From the NCBI GenBank assembly GCA_016789125.1, contig JAEUNU010000279.1:1-49965 (forward strand): DNA of 49,965 nt, in the 5' to 3' direction. The notes under the pieces are model-generated. The model ran no database searches, was not told where the DNA came from, and worked only from the letters and a program-made list of their open reading frames with translations. The position numbers and the translations under genes are program-made. This stretch comes from Zoogloea sp. (GTDB lineage: Bacteria > Pseudomonadota > Gammaproteobacteria > Burkholderiales > Rhodocyclaceae). Positions 34,092 to 46,749 of this stretch are shown here, piece after piece. Within the stretch, counting starts at the first letter, position 1; each line of letters starts with the position of its first letter.

Positions 34092-34796
34092 ATGTTCGCA
34101 ACTCGTATCGCGAAGTACGCACGTCACGCGGCTTCATTCATGCTTCACTTTGCCCACGGCGGGCTTCTCGTCGCCGGGCTTATCGTTACCCTGTTTATTG
34201 CCTCACGAATCGCCAATCACGGCGTACAGGGTTTGTCCCTTGGCAGTCTCGGCGGTGAATCGTCCGTCAGCACGGCAGTCGTCGACGAGCCGGTGGTCGA
34301 GCCGCTCGCTGAAGTGGCGGAGACGCCGGCCAAGCTCAGTCCCGACCTGCAGCGCGTTAAGGCCTACGTGGCCAAGCGCTACCAGGTGTCGGCGGTGGCC
34401 CTCGAGCCGCTCCTCGCCGCAGCCCAGCAGACCGGCCGCAGCGTGGGGGTCGATCCCCTCCTGATCGTGGCGGTGATGGCCATCGAGTCCCGCTTCAACC
34501 CGTTTGCCGAGAGCCCCATGGGTGCTCAGGGGCTGATGCAGGTGATCCCCAAGTGGCATCCGGACAAGATCGATGTCAAGGCCGACCGGAGTGCCATGTT
34601 CGATCCGCACACCAACATCCGTGTCGGTGCGCTGGTGCTCAAGGAATACATCCAGACCACCGGCTCCATCGAGCGGGCGCTGCAGCAGTACAACGGTTCC
34701 AGCGATCCGGCCGCACCCTACGCCAACAAGGTGATGGCGGTGAAGGCCCAGCTCAGCCAGGCTGCCCGCAGCGGCGGTAAGTTCGTCGGCGCCTGA
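34092..34796 (+). CDS. Membrane-anchored lytic transglycosylase (SLT domain)
   Basis: 234-aa protein with an uncleaved N-terminal anchor (about residues 22-40), a short linker and an SLT domain from about 105. The catalytic Glu is E132 in MAIESRFNPFAESPMGAQGLMQV, with NIRVGALVLKEYI and ALQQYNGS typical of family 1 lytic transglycosylases. It should cut glycan strands in the periplasm to 1,6-anhydro-MurNAc ends, the substrate class processed by NagZ and AmpD encoded nearby. Start fixed by AAGGAGA 4 nt before ATG 34092. Preceded by an unusually long structured leader. Confidence 0.87.
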   Translation: MFATRIAKYARHAASFMLHFAHGGLLVAGLIVTLFIASRIANHGVQGLSLGSLGGESSVSTAVVDEPVVEPLAEVAETPAKLSPDLQRVKAYVAKRYQVSAVALEPLLAAAQQTGRSVGVDPLLIVAVMAIESRFNPFAESPMGAQGLMQVIPKWHPDKIDVKADRSAMFDPHTNIRVGALVLKEYIQTTGSIERALQQYNGSSDPAAPYANKVMAVKAQLSQAARSGGKFVGA

Positions 34797-34886
34797 GCCG
34801 GGTGGCCATTGCGGGGCCGGGTAAGGCAGCCGGCTCTGCAGGACGCGCGTTCGGGAGGTCTCTCCCCGTTCCCGCGCTGCCCTCGA

Positions 34887-34910
34887 GGCCGTCACCCCGA
34901 CGGCCTTTTT
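34887..34910 (+). terminator. Terminator after the lytic transglycosylase
   Basis: GGCCGTC (34887-34893) pairs with GACGGCC (34899-34905), 5-nt loop, then TTTTT (34906-34910). Confidence 0.88.
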
Positions 34911-34940
34911 CAATCGTGTCCCGATAGGCTGCGTCGCCGT

Positions 34941-36104
34941 TCAGCTGCAGCGAAGAACCCTTGCGATTCGTTCTGCGGCTTCGACGAGGCGTGCCTCCCC
35001 GGTCGTGTAGGCGATGCGCAGGTGGCGATCCGGTGCGTTGTCGCCGAAGTCGATGCCGGGCGTCGTGGCAACGCCAGCATCTTCGATCAGGCGCCGTGCG
35101 AGGGCTTCGCTGCTGTCGGCGAGCTCGGAGATGTCGGCGTACAGATAGAACGCCCCCTGGGGTTCTGTTGCGAAGCGAAAGCCGAGCTCACGCAAGGCCG
35201 GGAGCAGGGTGTTGCGACGGCTGGCGAAGGCATGGCGCCGTTCTTCCAGGATGTCCCGCGTGGTCGGCGTGAAGGCCGCCAGGGCCGCGTGCTGGGCCGG
35301 GGTCGATGGTGAGATGAAGAAGTGCTGGGCGAGTTTCTCGATCTGGCGGACGTAGGCCTGGGGCGCAACCACCCAGCCGAGCCGCCAGCCGGTCATCCCG
35401 AAGTACTTCGAGAAGCTGTTCACCACGAACACGTCGTCCAGGCGGTTCAGTGCCGTGCTGGCTTCGAGGCCGTAATTGAGCCCCTGGTAGATCTCGTCCA
35501 CGATCAGGATGCCGCCGCGGGTGGCTACTGCGTCGCGCAGGGCGACGATCTCGTCCTGGCTGAGCAGGGTGCCCGTGGGGTTGGCCGGCGAGGCCACCAT
35601 CAGCCCACGGGTGCGTGCCGTCCAGGCGGCAGCAACGTGGGCCGGGGTCGGCTGGAAGCGGGTGGTGGCGTCCACCGGCAGGGCTCGGGCAACGCCTTCG
35701 AAGCTGCGCACCAGGTGACGGTTGGAGGGGTAGCCCGGGTCGGGCAGCAGCCATTCGTCGCCCGGATCGGTGGTGACGGCGAGGGCGAGCATCAGTGCGC
35801 CCGATGCGCCCGGCGTGACGATGATGCGCTCGGGGGAGACGTCGGCGCCAAAGCGATCCTGATAGAAACGGGCGATGGCTTCGCGCAGCGCGGTGAGGCC
35901 GAGCGCCGGCGTGTAATGCACGTGGCCGCCGGCGAGGAAGTCGCGGGCTGCTTCGACGATGGTGGGCGGCGTCGGGAAGTCCGGCTCACCGACCTCCAGG
36001 TGGATGATGTCGCGTCCGCTGGCCGCCAGCTGGTGGGCGCGCTTGAGGATTTCCATCACGTGGAAGGGTTGGATGTCGGCCATCCGGCGGGCGATCTTGT
36101 TCAT
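34941..36104 (-). CDS. PLP-dependent aminotransferase, class I/II
   Basis: 387-aa aspartate-aminotransferase-fold enzyme. The PLP-binding Lys is in NSFSKYFGMTGWRLGW; substrate/cofactor boxes VGEPDFPTPP, ASPANPTG and DEIYQGLNYG are present, with the terminal Arg in LRIAYTTG. It resembles the AspC-like subgroup; which amino donor and keto acid are used cannot be read here. AAGGAAA precedes ATG 36104. It is downstream of pckG on the same strand, but a terminator at 36127-36152 separates them. Confidence 0.88.
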   Translation of the reverse strand: MNKIARRMADIQPFHVMEILKRAHQLAASGRDIIHLEVGEPDFPTPPTIVEAARDFLAGGHVHYTPALGLTALREAIARFYQDRFGADVSPERIIVTPGASGALMLALAVTTDPGDEWLLPDPGYPSNRHLVRSFEGVARALPVDATTRFQPTPAHVAAAWTARTRGLMVASPANPTGTLLSQDEIVALRDAVATRGGILIVDEIYQGLNYGLEASTALNRLDDVFVVNSFSKYFGMTGWRLGWVVAPQAYVRQIEKLAQHFFISPSTPAQHAALAAFTPTTRDILEERRHAFASRRNTLLPALRELGFRFATEPQGAFYLYADISELADSSEALARRLIEDAGVATTPGIDFGDNAPDRHLRIAYTTGEARLVEAAERIARVLRCS

Positions 36105-36120
36105 GGGGTTTCCTTGCGAA

Positions 36121-36152
36121 AAAACAAAAAGCGCCGGTTGCCCGGCGCTTTT
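36121..36152 (-). terminator. Terminator of pckG
   Basis: AAAAGCGCCGG (36127-36137) and CCGGCGCTTTT (36142-36152), 11-bp stem with a 4-nt loop; the minus strand then reads a long T-rich tail (complement of 36121-36130). Confidence 0.9.
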
Positions 36153-36187
36153 CTGGGTGCCTCAGCAGCCTTCCGGCTGCCTCCAAC

Positions 36188-38044
<1,857 letters not shown>

Positions 38045-38330
38045 CTAACGATTCTCCAACGTTACGGATCCGTGAATGCACTTTTGCCGGAGGGGGAGAC
38101 TTCCGGCTGGGTATTCGCGTCTTCTGGCCTGGGGCGCGCGGCGCGTTATTATTGGCGTCAATGGGGATTAACCCTTAAGAACTTAGCTTAATATTATGCC
38201 ACGCTTCCCGCCCGGAAGTAATTCATACGTCACGACCCGAGTGCTGTGGATGTCACGAATTGCACAGGATTCGGCTTGATCCGAGGATGTACCCCATCCT
38301 TTCGAAACAACCAACAGTGAGGGAGAGACA
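38045..38330. promoter_or_regulatory. pckG-maeB divergent control region
   Basis: No gene. An AT-rich island (about 38148-38202) in otherwise GC-rich DNA contains the inverted repeat TTAAG-N7-CTTAA (38175-38191) and overlapping TAATAT/TATTAA boxes (about 38190-38197) usable as a -10 in either direction. AGGGAGAGA precedes the maeB start. Individual promoters could not be assigned with confidence. Confidence 0.45.
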
Positions 38331-40598
<2,268 letters not shown>

Positions 40599-40667
40599 CG
40601 GTTCGCCCTGCGCATCACGCCTCGGCTGCCGTTACTCTTCACGGACGGGCGGCGGATCGGAGGCGTC

Positions 40668-41807
40668 ATGACTGACGGCAGGGTGGCCCTGGTGCTCACG
40701 GGGGGCGGCGCGCGTGCCGCCTACCAGGTCGGCGCGCTGATGGCGGTGCGCGAAGTCTGGGGCAAGCGCCCGGACAACCCCTTTCCCATCCTCTGTGGAA
40801 CCTCCGCCGGGGCGATCAACGCGGTCGCCCTGGCGGTCTTCTCGGCCGATTTCAATGCCGGCGTGCGCAAGCTGGCCTACATCTGGCGCAACTTCAACGT
40901 CGGGCAGATCTATCGCTCCGACACCCTGGCCATTGCCGAGTCGGTGCTGCGCTGGGGGTCGGCGATTTTCCTCGGCTGGTTGATCCACCAGTCGCCGCGC
41001 TCCCTGCTCGACAACTCGCCGCTCAGGACGCTGCTCGAAAAGCACCTCGATTTCACCCGCATCGCCCAGGCCGTCGCCGACGGCCACCTGCAGGCCGTCA
41101 CGGTCACCGCCTCCGGCTACACCTCCGGCGAAAGCCTTTCTTTCTTCCAGGGGCGGGAGGACCTCCAGCCCTGGCGGCGGGCCCAGCGCGTCGGCCTGCG
41201 CACCGAGCTGCAGATCGATCACCTGATGGCCTCCAGCGCGATCCCCTTCGTGTTTCCGGCGGTGCGCATCAACCGTGAATACTTCGGCGACGGTTCGATG
41301 CGGCAGCTGGCGCCGATCAGCCCGGTGATCCACCTGGGGGCCGAGCGCATCCTGGTGATCGCCGGCGGGCGCCGCTCCGAGGAGGCGCGCCAGAGGGCCG
41401 ACTCCTACCCGTCGCCAGCCCAGGTGGCGGGCCATGCCATGTCGAGCATCTTCCTCGACGGGCTGTCCACCGATCTCGAGCGCCTCGAGCGGATCAACGC
41501 CACGGTCGCCGCGATTCCGCCCGCGCTGCGGCACAGCGCCGGCATTCCCCTGAAGCCCATCGAAACCCTGGTGATTGCGCCATCCCAGCGGCTGGATTAT
41601 CTTGCAGCCCGCCACCGTAATGCCCTGCCCAGGGCGCTGCGCCTCGTCCTGCGCGGAATTGGTGCAACGCGGAAGAATGGCTCGGTGTTACTCTCTTACC
41701 TGCTTTTCGAGAAGGGTTATACGCGCGCGCTGATGGAGCTCGGCTACCGTGACGCGATGAGCCGGCGTGTCGAGCTGGCCCGCTTTCTGCGGGTGGACCC
41801 GCAGTGA
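40668..41807 (+). CDS. Patatin-like phospholipase
   Basis: 379-aa serine acylhydrolase. The N-terminal oxyanion loop is TGGGARAAYQ (11-20), the nucleophile S46 in GTSAG, and the dyad Asp in FGDGSMRQ (about 207). No Sec signal peptide; a hydrophobic stretch (about 88-104, AIFLGWLIHQS) may associate with membrane. GGAGG (40657-40661) precedes ATG 40668. Family members are lipid acyl hydrolases; substrate unknown. Confidence 0.86.
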   Translation: MTDGRVALVLTGGGARAAYQVGALMAVREVWGKRPDNPFPILCGTSAGAINAVALAVFSADFNAGVRKLAYIWRNFNVGQIYRSDTLAIAESVLRWGSAIFLGWLIHQSPRSLLDNSPLRTLLEKHLDFTRIAQAVADGHLQAVTVTASGYTSGESLSFFQGREDLQPWRRAQRVGLRTELQIDHLMASSAIPFVFPAVRINREYFGDGSMRQLAPISPVIHLGAERILVIAGGRRSEEARQRADSYPSPAQVAGHAMSSIFLDGLSTDLERLERINATVAAIPPALRHSAGIPLKPIETLVIAPSQRLDYLAARHRNALPRALRLVLRGIGATRKNGSVLLSYLLFEKGYTRALMELGYRDAMSRRVELARFLRVDPQ

Positions 41808-41861
41808 GTCGTCGCGCGATGTCGCCAATCCGCAACTGATTCCGGCACTGCAAAAAAATCA

Positions 41862-41902
41862 TTCACAAAGAGCTTCAAAAATTTAAAATAAGCCCTTATT
41901 TT
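41862..41902 (+). promoter_or_regulatory. AT-rich candidate promoter with inverted repeat upstream of pbpG
   Basis: TTCACA (41862-41867) and TAAAAT (41884-41889) with a 16-nt spacer give a plausible promoter. An inverted repeat AAAATAA/TTATTTT (41885-41891 / 41896-41902) overlaps the -10 and could be an operator or a weak hairpin. The remaining 165 nt to pbpG have a small CCCC/GGGG hairpin but no gene. Confidence 0.4.
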
Positions 41903-42067
41903 GAATAAGAAGTCTGCCGTTATGTTTCCCGCTTCCTCCGAGCAACGGGAGCCTCAGGCATGACCGCCCCTCGCGCGGGGTAGTCGGTCCGTCGGCAAGG
42001 CTGGTCACCGTTTCCTGTTCCTCCCCGGAAGAGCCGCCTCTTCCCGCAACGAAGTAATTGAAAGACG

Positions 42068-43150
42068 ATGAAAATCCGTAAATCCCTGATGACCCTGCTG
42101 GGCGTGTTTGCGCTGACCCATCTGGCGCCCTTCGATGCTCATGCTGCGCCGCAGCGTGGGGCGTCCAAGAAAGCCCCGGTTGCCAAGGAAAGCCCCGCTC
42201 GGGCCGCGAAGCTCGCCAAGGCGGCAAAGGTTGTCGCGGTGCGTCCGACGAAACCCATCAAGTTTGCGCGTGCCGACGCTCGGCGTGCGAAAAGCGCGCA
42301 CCTCGCCCATGCGGCTTCTGTTGCCCCGCGCAATGCGCCGGTCGCTGCGCCGGACGTGGACAACGAGGGCAATCCGCTGCTCCACTCGGCTGCCTTCATG
42401 ATCGCAGACCAGGCCACCGGCTCCGTCCTGCTCGAGAAAAACTCCGACGCCGTGCTGCCCATCGCCTCCATCACCAAGCTGATGACCGCGATGGTGGTGC
42501 TCGATGCCCGGCTGAGCCTCAGTGAAGTGCTGGTGGTGGCCAACGAAGACGTCGACACCCTGCGCAACAGCAGTTCCCACGTGCCGGTGGGCACCGAGCT
42601 GGCGCGGGAAGACATGCTGCGCCTGGCCTTGATGTCCTCCGAAAACCGGGCCGCGTCGGCGCTGGGCCGCAACTACCCGGGTGGCCTGCCGGCCTTTGTC
42701 GCGGCCATGAACCGCAAGGCCGCAGCCCTCGGCCTGCGTGACACCCGCTTTGCTGACAGCACCGGCCTCAACTCGGCCAACGTATCGAGCGCCCGCGACC
42801 TGGTGCGGATGGTGTCGGCGGCGTCCCGCTACCCGCTGATCCGAGAGTTTTCGACCACCGCCAACTACCCGGTTTCCCTCAACGGCCGGGTTCGCCAGTT
42901 CAACAACACCAACGCCCTGGTGAGCAGCCCCGACTGGCAGATCGGCGTTTCGAAGACCGGCTTCATCAACGAGTCTGGCAAGTGCCTGGTGATGCAGGCC
43001 TGGCTGCTCAACAAGCCGATGATCATCGTCCTGCTCGACTCCTTTGGCCGTTTCACCCGGGTGGCCGACGCCCAGCGGGTCAAGCGCTGGCTCGAGAGTG
43101 CGGCGGTCCAGCAGAAGGTCGCCGCGGCGGTTCGTACGCCGTCCACCTGA
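42068..43150 (+). CDS. pbpG: D-alanyl-D-alanine endopeptidase (PBP7 type)
   Basis: 360-aa S11-family penicillin-binding protein. A signal peptide (about 1-26, ending DAHAA) is followed by an Ala/Lys/Arg-rich linker (about 27-95), then the catalytic domain with the Ser in IASITKLM (SxxK), SSENRAAS (SxN) and SKTGFINES (KTG). PBP7 cleaves DD-crosslinks between peptidoglycan strands in the periplasm. No clear C-terminal amphipathic anchor as in DacA/DacC, which favours PbpG. Own candidate promoter and a strong terminator, so probably monocistronic. Confidence 0.9.
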   Translation: MKIRKSLMTLLGVFALTHLAPFDAHAAPQRGASKKAPVAKESPARAAKLAKAAKVVAVRPTKPIKFARADARRAKSAHLAHAASVAPRNAPVAAPDVDNEGNPLLHSAAFMIADQATGSVLLEKNSDAVLPIASITKLMTAMVVLDARLSLSEVLVVANEDVDTLRNSSSHVPVGTELAREDMLRLALMSSENRAASALGRNYPGGLPAFVAAMNRKAAALGLRDTRFADSTGLNSANVSSARDLVRMVSAASRYPLIREFSTTANYPVSLNGRVRQFNNTNALVSSPDWQIGVSKTGFINESGKCLVMQAWLLNKPMIIVLLDSFGRFTRVADAQRVKRWLESAAVQQKVAAAVRTPST

Positions 43151-43221
43151 GGCTGGCAGCAGCCATGACAAAAGGCGCTGCGCAGACTGTGTAAAAGCTG
43201 TCTGCTGGCCTGGATGAACAG

Positions 43222-43252
43222 AAATGCCTCGCGAAGCTTGCGAGGCATTTTT
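43222..43252 (+). terminator. Terminator after pbpG
   Basis: AAATGCCTCGC (43222-43232) with GCGAGGCATTT (43240-43250), 11-bp stem, 7-nt loop, T-run to 43252. Confidence 0.92.
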
Positions 43253-43285
43253 GCTTTTGGCGATGTCTTTGGCGTGCGAGACCCG

Positions 43286-43631
43286 TCAGGCCTGAGCCAG
43301 CTTGCGCATCAGGACGTTCCCGGCATGTGGGCCATGCGCTTGACGTTATGGGCGAGAACCGCCAGGGCCATCTCGCCACGAACCCCGCGCAAGCCCCGGA
43401 CCAGGAGGCGTCTGTTGCCGAAGATGCGCGCCTTCAAATTCCCGAAGGGCTGTTCGGCGATGGCCCGGTGCCGTTTCATCATCTCCGGATGGGCCAGGCA
43501 ACGTGCCTTCGCGGCTTCGAATGCCACCTCATCGAAGTGCCGGCTGACGAAGCGCTGTTTGGCTCGCGTACATGCCGGTTTGCGCGTGCAGGTTGAACAC
43601 GCGGTGGCGATGCAGAGATTGTGGTCTGCGC
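43286..43631 (-). pseudogene. Transposase C-terminal remnant (IS1182-like, frameshifted)
   Basis: The minus strand encodes the end of an IS1182/DDE-type transposase: a Cys-rich piece ACSTCTRKPACTRAKQRF, then FDEVAFEAAKARC, then KRHRAIAEQPFGNLKARI and a terminal AVLAHNVKRMAHMPG. The open frame stops early at 43309; shifting one base restores GNVLMRKLAQA and a stop at 43286, so a single-base frameshift is present. The N-terminal three quarters are missing, the frame running straight into the end of the IclR gene. No terminal inverted repeat was found. Dead element. Confidence 0.78.
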
Positions 43632-44420
43632 TCAGCGGGCTGGCGGCGGAATGTAGCCGAGGGCCCTGGAGATCTCGTCTGCGGTCTCGCGGATCAGGGG
43701 AGCCCAGTCGGGGTTGAAGCGTTCGGACGGGGTGGACAGGGACAAACCCGCCACCAGCTCGCCGCTGTCGTCCCGAATGCCGGCCGCGATGCAGCGGACG
43801 CCGTTTTCAACCTCATCGAGGTCGTAGGCGACGCCATGGCGGCGGACCTTGTCGAGTTCCTTCTCGAGGGCCTGGAGCGTGGTGATCGAGGTGGGCGTGG
43901 AGGCCGGCAGCCCGGTGCGTTTGGCGTAGTCCTTGATCTGCTGGACGCCGTCCTCGACCAGAAACAGCTTGCCGGTAGCGGTGGTATGCAGTGGTGCCCG
44001 GGCACCCACGATATGCACCACGCGCACCGCCGAGCGGCCGCTCGAGGTGCGCTCGACATAGACGATCTCGTCGCCGGCACGGACACCCAGGTTGACGCTC
44101 TCGCCGGTGGCGGCGTGGAGCCTGAGCATCTCGGGCATCGCCGTCTCCCGCAGGGAGATACGCGACTTGACGAGGCTGCCCAGCTCGAGCAGCCGGATGC
44201 CCAGGCGGTACACGCCGGCGTCGCTGCGCTCGACGAAACCACTGGTGCTCATGGCGCCGAGGATGCGGTGGGCGGTGGAGGGGTGGAGCCCGGTCTCGAT
44301 CGCGAGCTGCTTGAGCGGAACCGGATCGGCGTGCTTGGCGAGCACGTCGAGCAGCTTCATCATGCGTTCGATGACCTGGATCGAATTCTTGGCGGGTTCT
44401 GGTGTTGACGGTGTAGACAA
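43632..44420 (-). CDS. IclR-family transcriptional regulator
   Basis: 262-aa regulator. The N-terminal winged helix (about 14-75) includes PLKQLAIETGLHPSTAHRIL; the effector domain has VRAGDEIVYVERTSSG, APLHTTATGKLFL and GVAYDLDEVENGVRCIAA, typical IclR ligand-pocket segments. The start appears to be TTG (44420) with a weak ribosome site. Its stop lies at the junction with the transposase remnant, so the extreme C-terminus may have been altered by the insertion. The likely target is the adjacent membrane-protein block; effector unknown. Confidence 0.87.
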   Translation of the reverse strand: MSTPSTPEPAKNSIQVIERMMKLLDVLAKHADPVPLKQLAIETGLHPSTAHRILGAMSTSGFVERSDAGVYRLGIRLLELGSLVKSRISLRETAMPEMLRLHAATGESVNLGVRAGDEIVYVERTSSGRSAVRVVHIVGARAPLHTTATGKLFLVEDGVQQIKDYAKRTGLPASTPTSITTLQALEKELDKVRRHGVAYDLDEVENGVRCIAAGIRDDSGELVAGLSLSTPSERFNPDWAPLIRETADEISRALGYIPPPAR

Positions 44421-44530
44421 ATCTTTCTGCCTGGGAATCTCTATCAGCAGATGGTAGCGCAGCTTCGCAGATTTCGCCTAGTGAAATGCTGCGTTGCCGC
44501 AAAGGCTCTCTGCCAGTCTGGTCGGGCCCT

Positions 44531-45472
44531 TCAGGCAAGCAGCATGTGGCCGCCCATGCGCACCGCGATGCCGATCAGGGCGCCCAACGCCGCCGGCTTC
44601 CAGACCGCAGCAACCCGCCGGCCGGCGGACAGCAGAACGGCCACGCCGGGGATGTCGAGCGGGTGCACCAGCAGGCCGGCACTGGCTCCGTTGAGGGTGG
44701 CGGTGGTGGCGGTGCCGGCGCGCAGCATCTCGTCCATCACCCCCATCATCGCTGTGCCGCCGGCGAGGAACTTGGTGAGCGTCGGCAGCAGCAGGGCCGG
44801 GTCGGCGCCGATCGCCAGAAGCGCCGGGGCGAGCAGTTGGGTGAGGAGGTCCAGGGCACCGAGCCGGCGCAGGGCGAGCACCACGGTGAGGGACAGCACC
44901 AGCATCGGCAGGGCGCCGACGGCGATCTTGAAGGCTTCGGCGCCGGCCCGGTTGATCACGTCGAGCACGCCCTTCGCGCTTTCGGCCACCGGGTGGTGGA
45001 GGGTTTCGTCGACGGCCTCTTCGATATCCGACAGGCCGCGGCCGAAGACATAGTAAGTGGCTGCCGCAGCGATCAGCCCGCCAACAACCGACCACGCCAG
45101 AAGTGGGCCGAACTGCAGGCCCATCGCGGCCATCGGCATCGACACGTTGGCCTGGGCCATCGCCAGCACCATCGCCAGGGTGGCGGCCAGATGGCGGCTG
45201 GAGGCGCCACGCTGGTCCATCATCGCGAGGGTGGCGACCGGGGCGGCGAAGCTGACGAAGTTGATCTGCAGCGCGGCGAAGCCCCCGAGGCCGGTGAGGC
45301 CCAGCGGGCGCAGGGCCGGGGCAAGGCGGGCAACCACCCAGTCGAGCACGCCGCGGGCTTCGAGCAGGCGCATCAGCGAGATCATCACGATCATCACCGG
45401 CAGCAGGATGAAGAACGAGAGCTCGACCGCCGAACGGCCGGCGCGCAGGATGACGTCGATCAGGAGATCCAT
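44531..45472 (-). CDS. Nucleoside-recognition (Gate) domain membrane protein
   Basis: 313-aa polytopic membrane protein with about 8 hydrophobic segments. The N-terminal half contains a Gate-domain-like stretch (VMIVMISLMRLLEARGVLD and INFVSFAAPVATLAMMD), repeated in altered form in the C-terminal half (AFKIAVGALPMLVLSLTVV, LTKFLAGGTAMMGVMDE). These resemble the spore-maturation/nucleoside-recognition family, whose substrates are poorly known. Start set at ATG 45472; a TTG at 45532 with GGGGAGG nearby is the alternative. It follows lrgB on the same strand by 79 nt. Confidence 0.75.
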   Translation of the reverse strand: MDLLIDVILRAGRSAVELSFFILLPVMIVMISLMRLLEARGVLDWVVARLAPALRPLGLTGLGGFAALQINFVSFAAPVATLAMMDQRGASSRHLAATLAMVLAMAQANVSMPMAAMGLQFGPLLAWSVVGGLIAAAATYYVFGRGLSDIEEAVDETLHHPVAESAKGVLDVINRAGAEAFKIAVGALPMLVLSLTVVLALRRLGALDLLTQLLAPALLAIGADPALLLPTLTKFLAGGTAMMGVMDEMLRAGTATTATLNGASAGLLVHPLDIPGVAVLLSAGRRVAAVWKPAALGALIGIAVRMGGHMLLA

Positions 45473-45551
45473 GGAGACGGTGGGCTTGGAAGATGGACGG
45501 CGGATTATCGTGGCCGCCGGGCCTCCCCACAAGCCGCGGTAAACCCCGTGC

Positions 45552-46289
45552 CTAGGGCTTGAGCAGCGGCGCCAGCAGGGGCAGCAGCCAGGGCAGGGTG
45601 AGCGCGGTGAGGAGTCCGTTGAGGCCCATCGCGAGGGCGGCGAAGGCGCCGGTCTGTTCGCTCAGCTGGAAGGCCCGCGCGGTGCCGATGCCGTGGGAGG
45701 CGAGGCCGAGGGCGAAGCCGATGCTGGCTTCGTCCTTCACGCCGAGGCGGCGGAGCAGGCCGTCGGCGAAGATCGCCCCGAAGATGCCGGTGAGGATCAC
45801 GAAGACCGCGGTGAGCGAGGCCAGCCCGCCCAGGCGTTCGGCGATGCCCATCGCGATGGGGGTGGTGACCGACTTGGGGGCGAGGGAGGCGAGGGTCGGG
45901 GCGCTTGCGCCGAGCAGAGCACCGATGGTGTAGGCCGACAGGCCGGCCACCAGGGAGCCGACCACCAGGGCCACGAGGATGGGGCCGCCCATCGCCACCA
46001 GGCGCTTAAGCTGGCCGTGGAGCGGTACGGCCAGCGCAACGGTGGCGGGGCCGAGCAGAAAGTGTACGAACTGGGCGCCATCGAAGTAGCGCTGATAGGG
46101 TGTGTCGGTGGCGAGCAGCAGCGCCACCAGGATCGCCACCGAAATGAGCACCGGGTTGGCGGCCGGGTGACCGCCGGCCTTGCGGTGCAGGGTGACGGCA
46201 ATCAGGTAGGCGGCCAGTGTGAGGGTGAGCCACACCAGCGGCTGGGCCGAAAGGTAGACCCAGATCTCGGTCACGCTGTCGGCGTTCAT
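45552..46289 (-). CDS. lrgB: LrgB-family membrane protein
   Basis: 245-aa polytopic protein with about 6-7 helices. LrgB/CidB signature: FLLGPATVALAVPLHGQLKRL, LAPKSVTTPIAMGIAERLGG, LGLASHGIGTARAFQLSEQTGAFAALAMGLNG. Family members work with LrgA; some are linked to autolysis control and some (Bacillus PftB, Streptococcus LrgB) to pyruvate transport. ATG 46289 overlaps the lrgA stop by ATGA, so the two are translated together. Confidence 0.93.
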   Translation of the reverse strand: MNADSVTEIWVYLSAQPLVWLTLTLAAYLIAVTLHRKAGGHPAANPVLISVAILVALLLATDTPYQRYFDGAQFVHFLLGPATVALAVPLHGQLKRLVAMGGPILVALVVGSLVAGLSAYTIGALLGASAPTLASLAPKSVTTPIAMGIAERLGGLASLTAVFVILTGIFGAIFADGLLRRLGVKDEASIGFALGLASHGIGTARAFQLSEQTGAFAALAMGLNGLLTALTLPWLLPLLAPLLKP

Positions 46290-46642
46290 CGGTGGCTTCC
46301 CCGGGGGCGATGGGCCAGCCAGTGCAGCGTGAGCCCGGAGGCGATCAGGCCGAGAACGGTGCTGGCGACGAGGGCGATGGCGATCGGCCAGGCTTCGTCC
46401 GCCAGGCGCCCCACGTGCAGCATCACCCCGGTGCCGGCCGGGACGAAGAGCAGGGAGAGGTTCTGGAGCAGGCCCCCAGCGGTGTTGCGCAGTTCTGTCG
46501 ACGGCCCTTCCGGGCGGATGATCAGGTACACGAGCAGCAGGGCCATCCCGATGACCGGGCCGGGGACGGGCAGGTGCAGGGCGACCCGCAGGGCTTCGCC
46601 GGCGAGCTGAAAGGCGAGCAGGAGGGCTAGGGCGGCGGTCAT
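46286..46642 (-). CDS. lrgA: LrgA/CidA-family membrane protein
   Basis: 118-aa holin-like protein with four hydrophobic helices. Core motif LPVPGPVIGMALLLVYLI, then LLQNLSLLFVPAGTGVMLH, is diagnostic. ATG 46642 is used because the upstream 25 codons do not resemble the family and lie close to the dctP terminator. Pairs with lrgB as a two-subunit complex. Confidence 0.92.
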   Translation of the reverse strand: MTAALALLLAFQLAGEALRVALHLPVPGPVIGMALLLVYLIIRPEGPSTELRNTAGGLLQNLSLLFVPAGTGVMLHVGRLADEAWPIAIALVASTVLGLIASGLTLHWLAHRPRGSHR

Positions 46643-46700
46643 GGCGTGCTGGAGGGGGCGGGGCTGACGATGGAGAAGCGAGTGCGGGATGTTCGCAAAG

Positions 46701-46726
46701 AAAAAAAAGCCGCGCAATGCGCGGCT
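46701..46726 (-). terminator. Terminator of the first TRAP-binding protein gene
   Basis: AGCCGCGC (46708-46715) with GCGCGGCT (46719-46726), 8-bp stem, 3-nt loop; the minus-strand tail is eight Ts (complement of 46701-46708). Confidence 0.9.
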
Positions 46727-46749
46727 GTCGGGAGATGGAGCGAGACGGC

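Noticed and set aside
43200..43660. Terminal inverted repeats or target-site duplication of the IS remnant
   Set aside because: None could be identified by eye at either end, consistent with a truncated element.
43151..43717. Plus-strand ORF of 167 codons at 43214-43717
   Set aside because: It begins inside the pbpG terminator and is antisense to the transposase remnant, which has recognisable transposase sequence.
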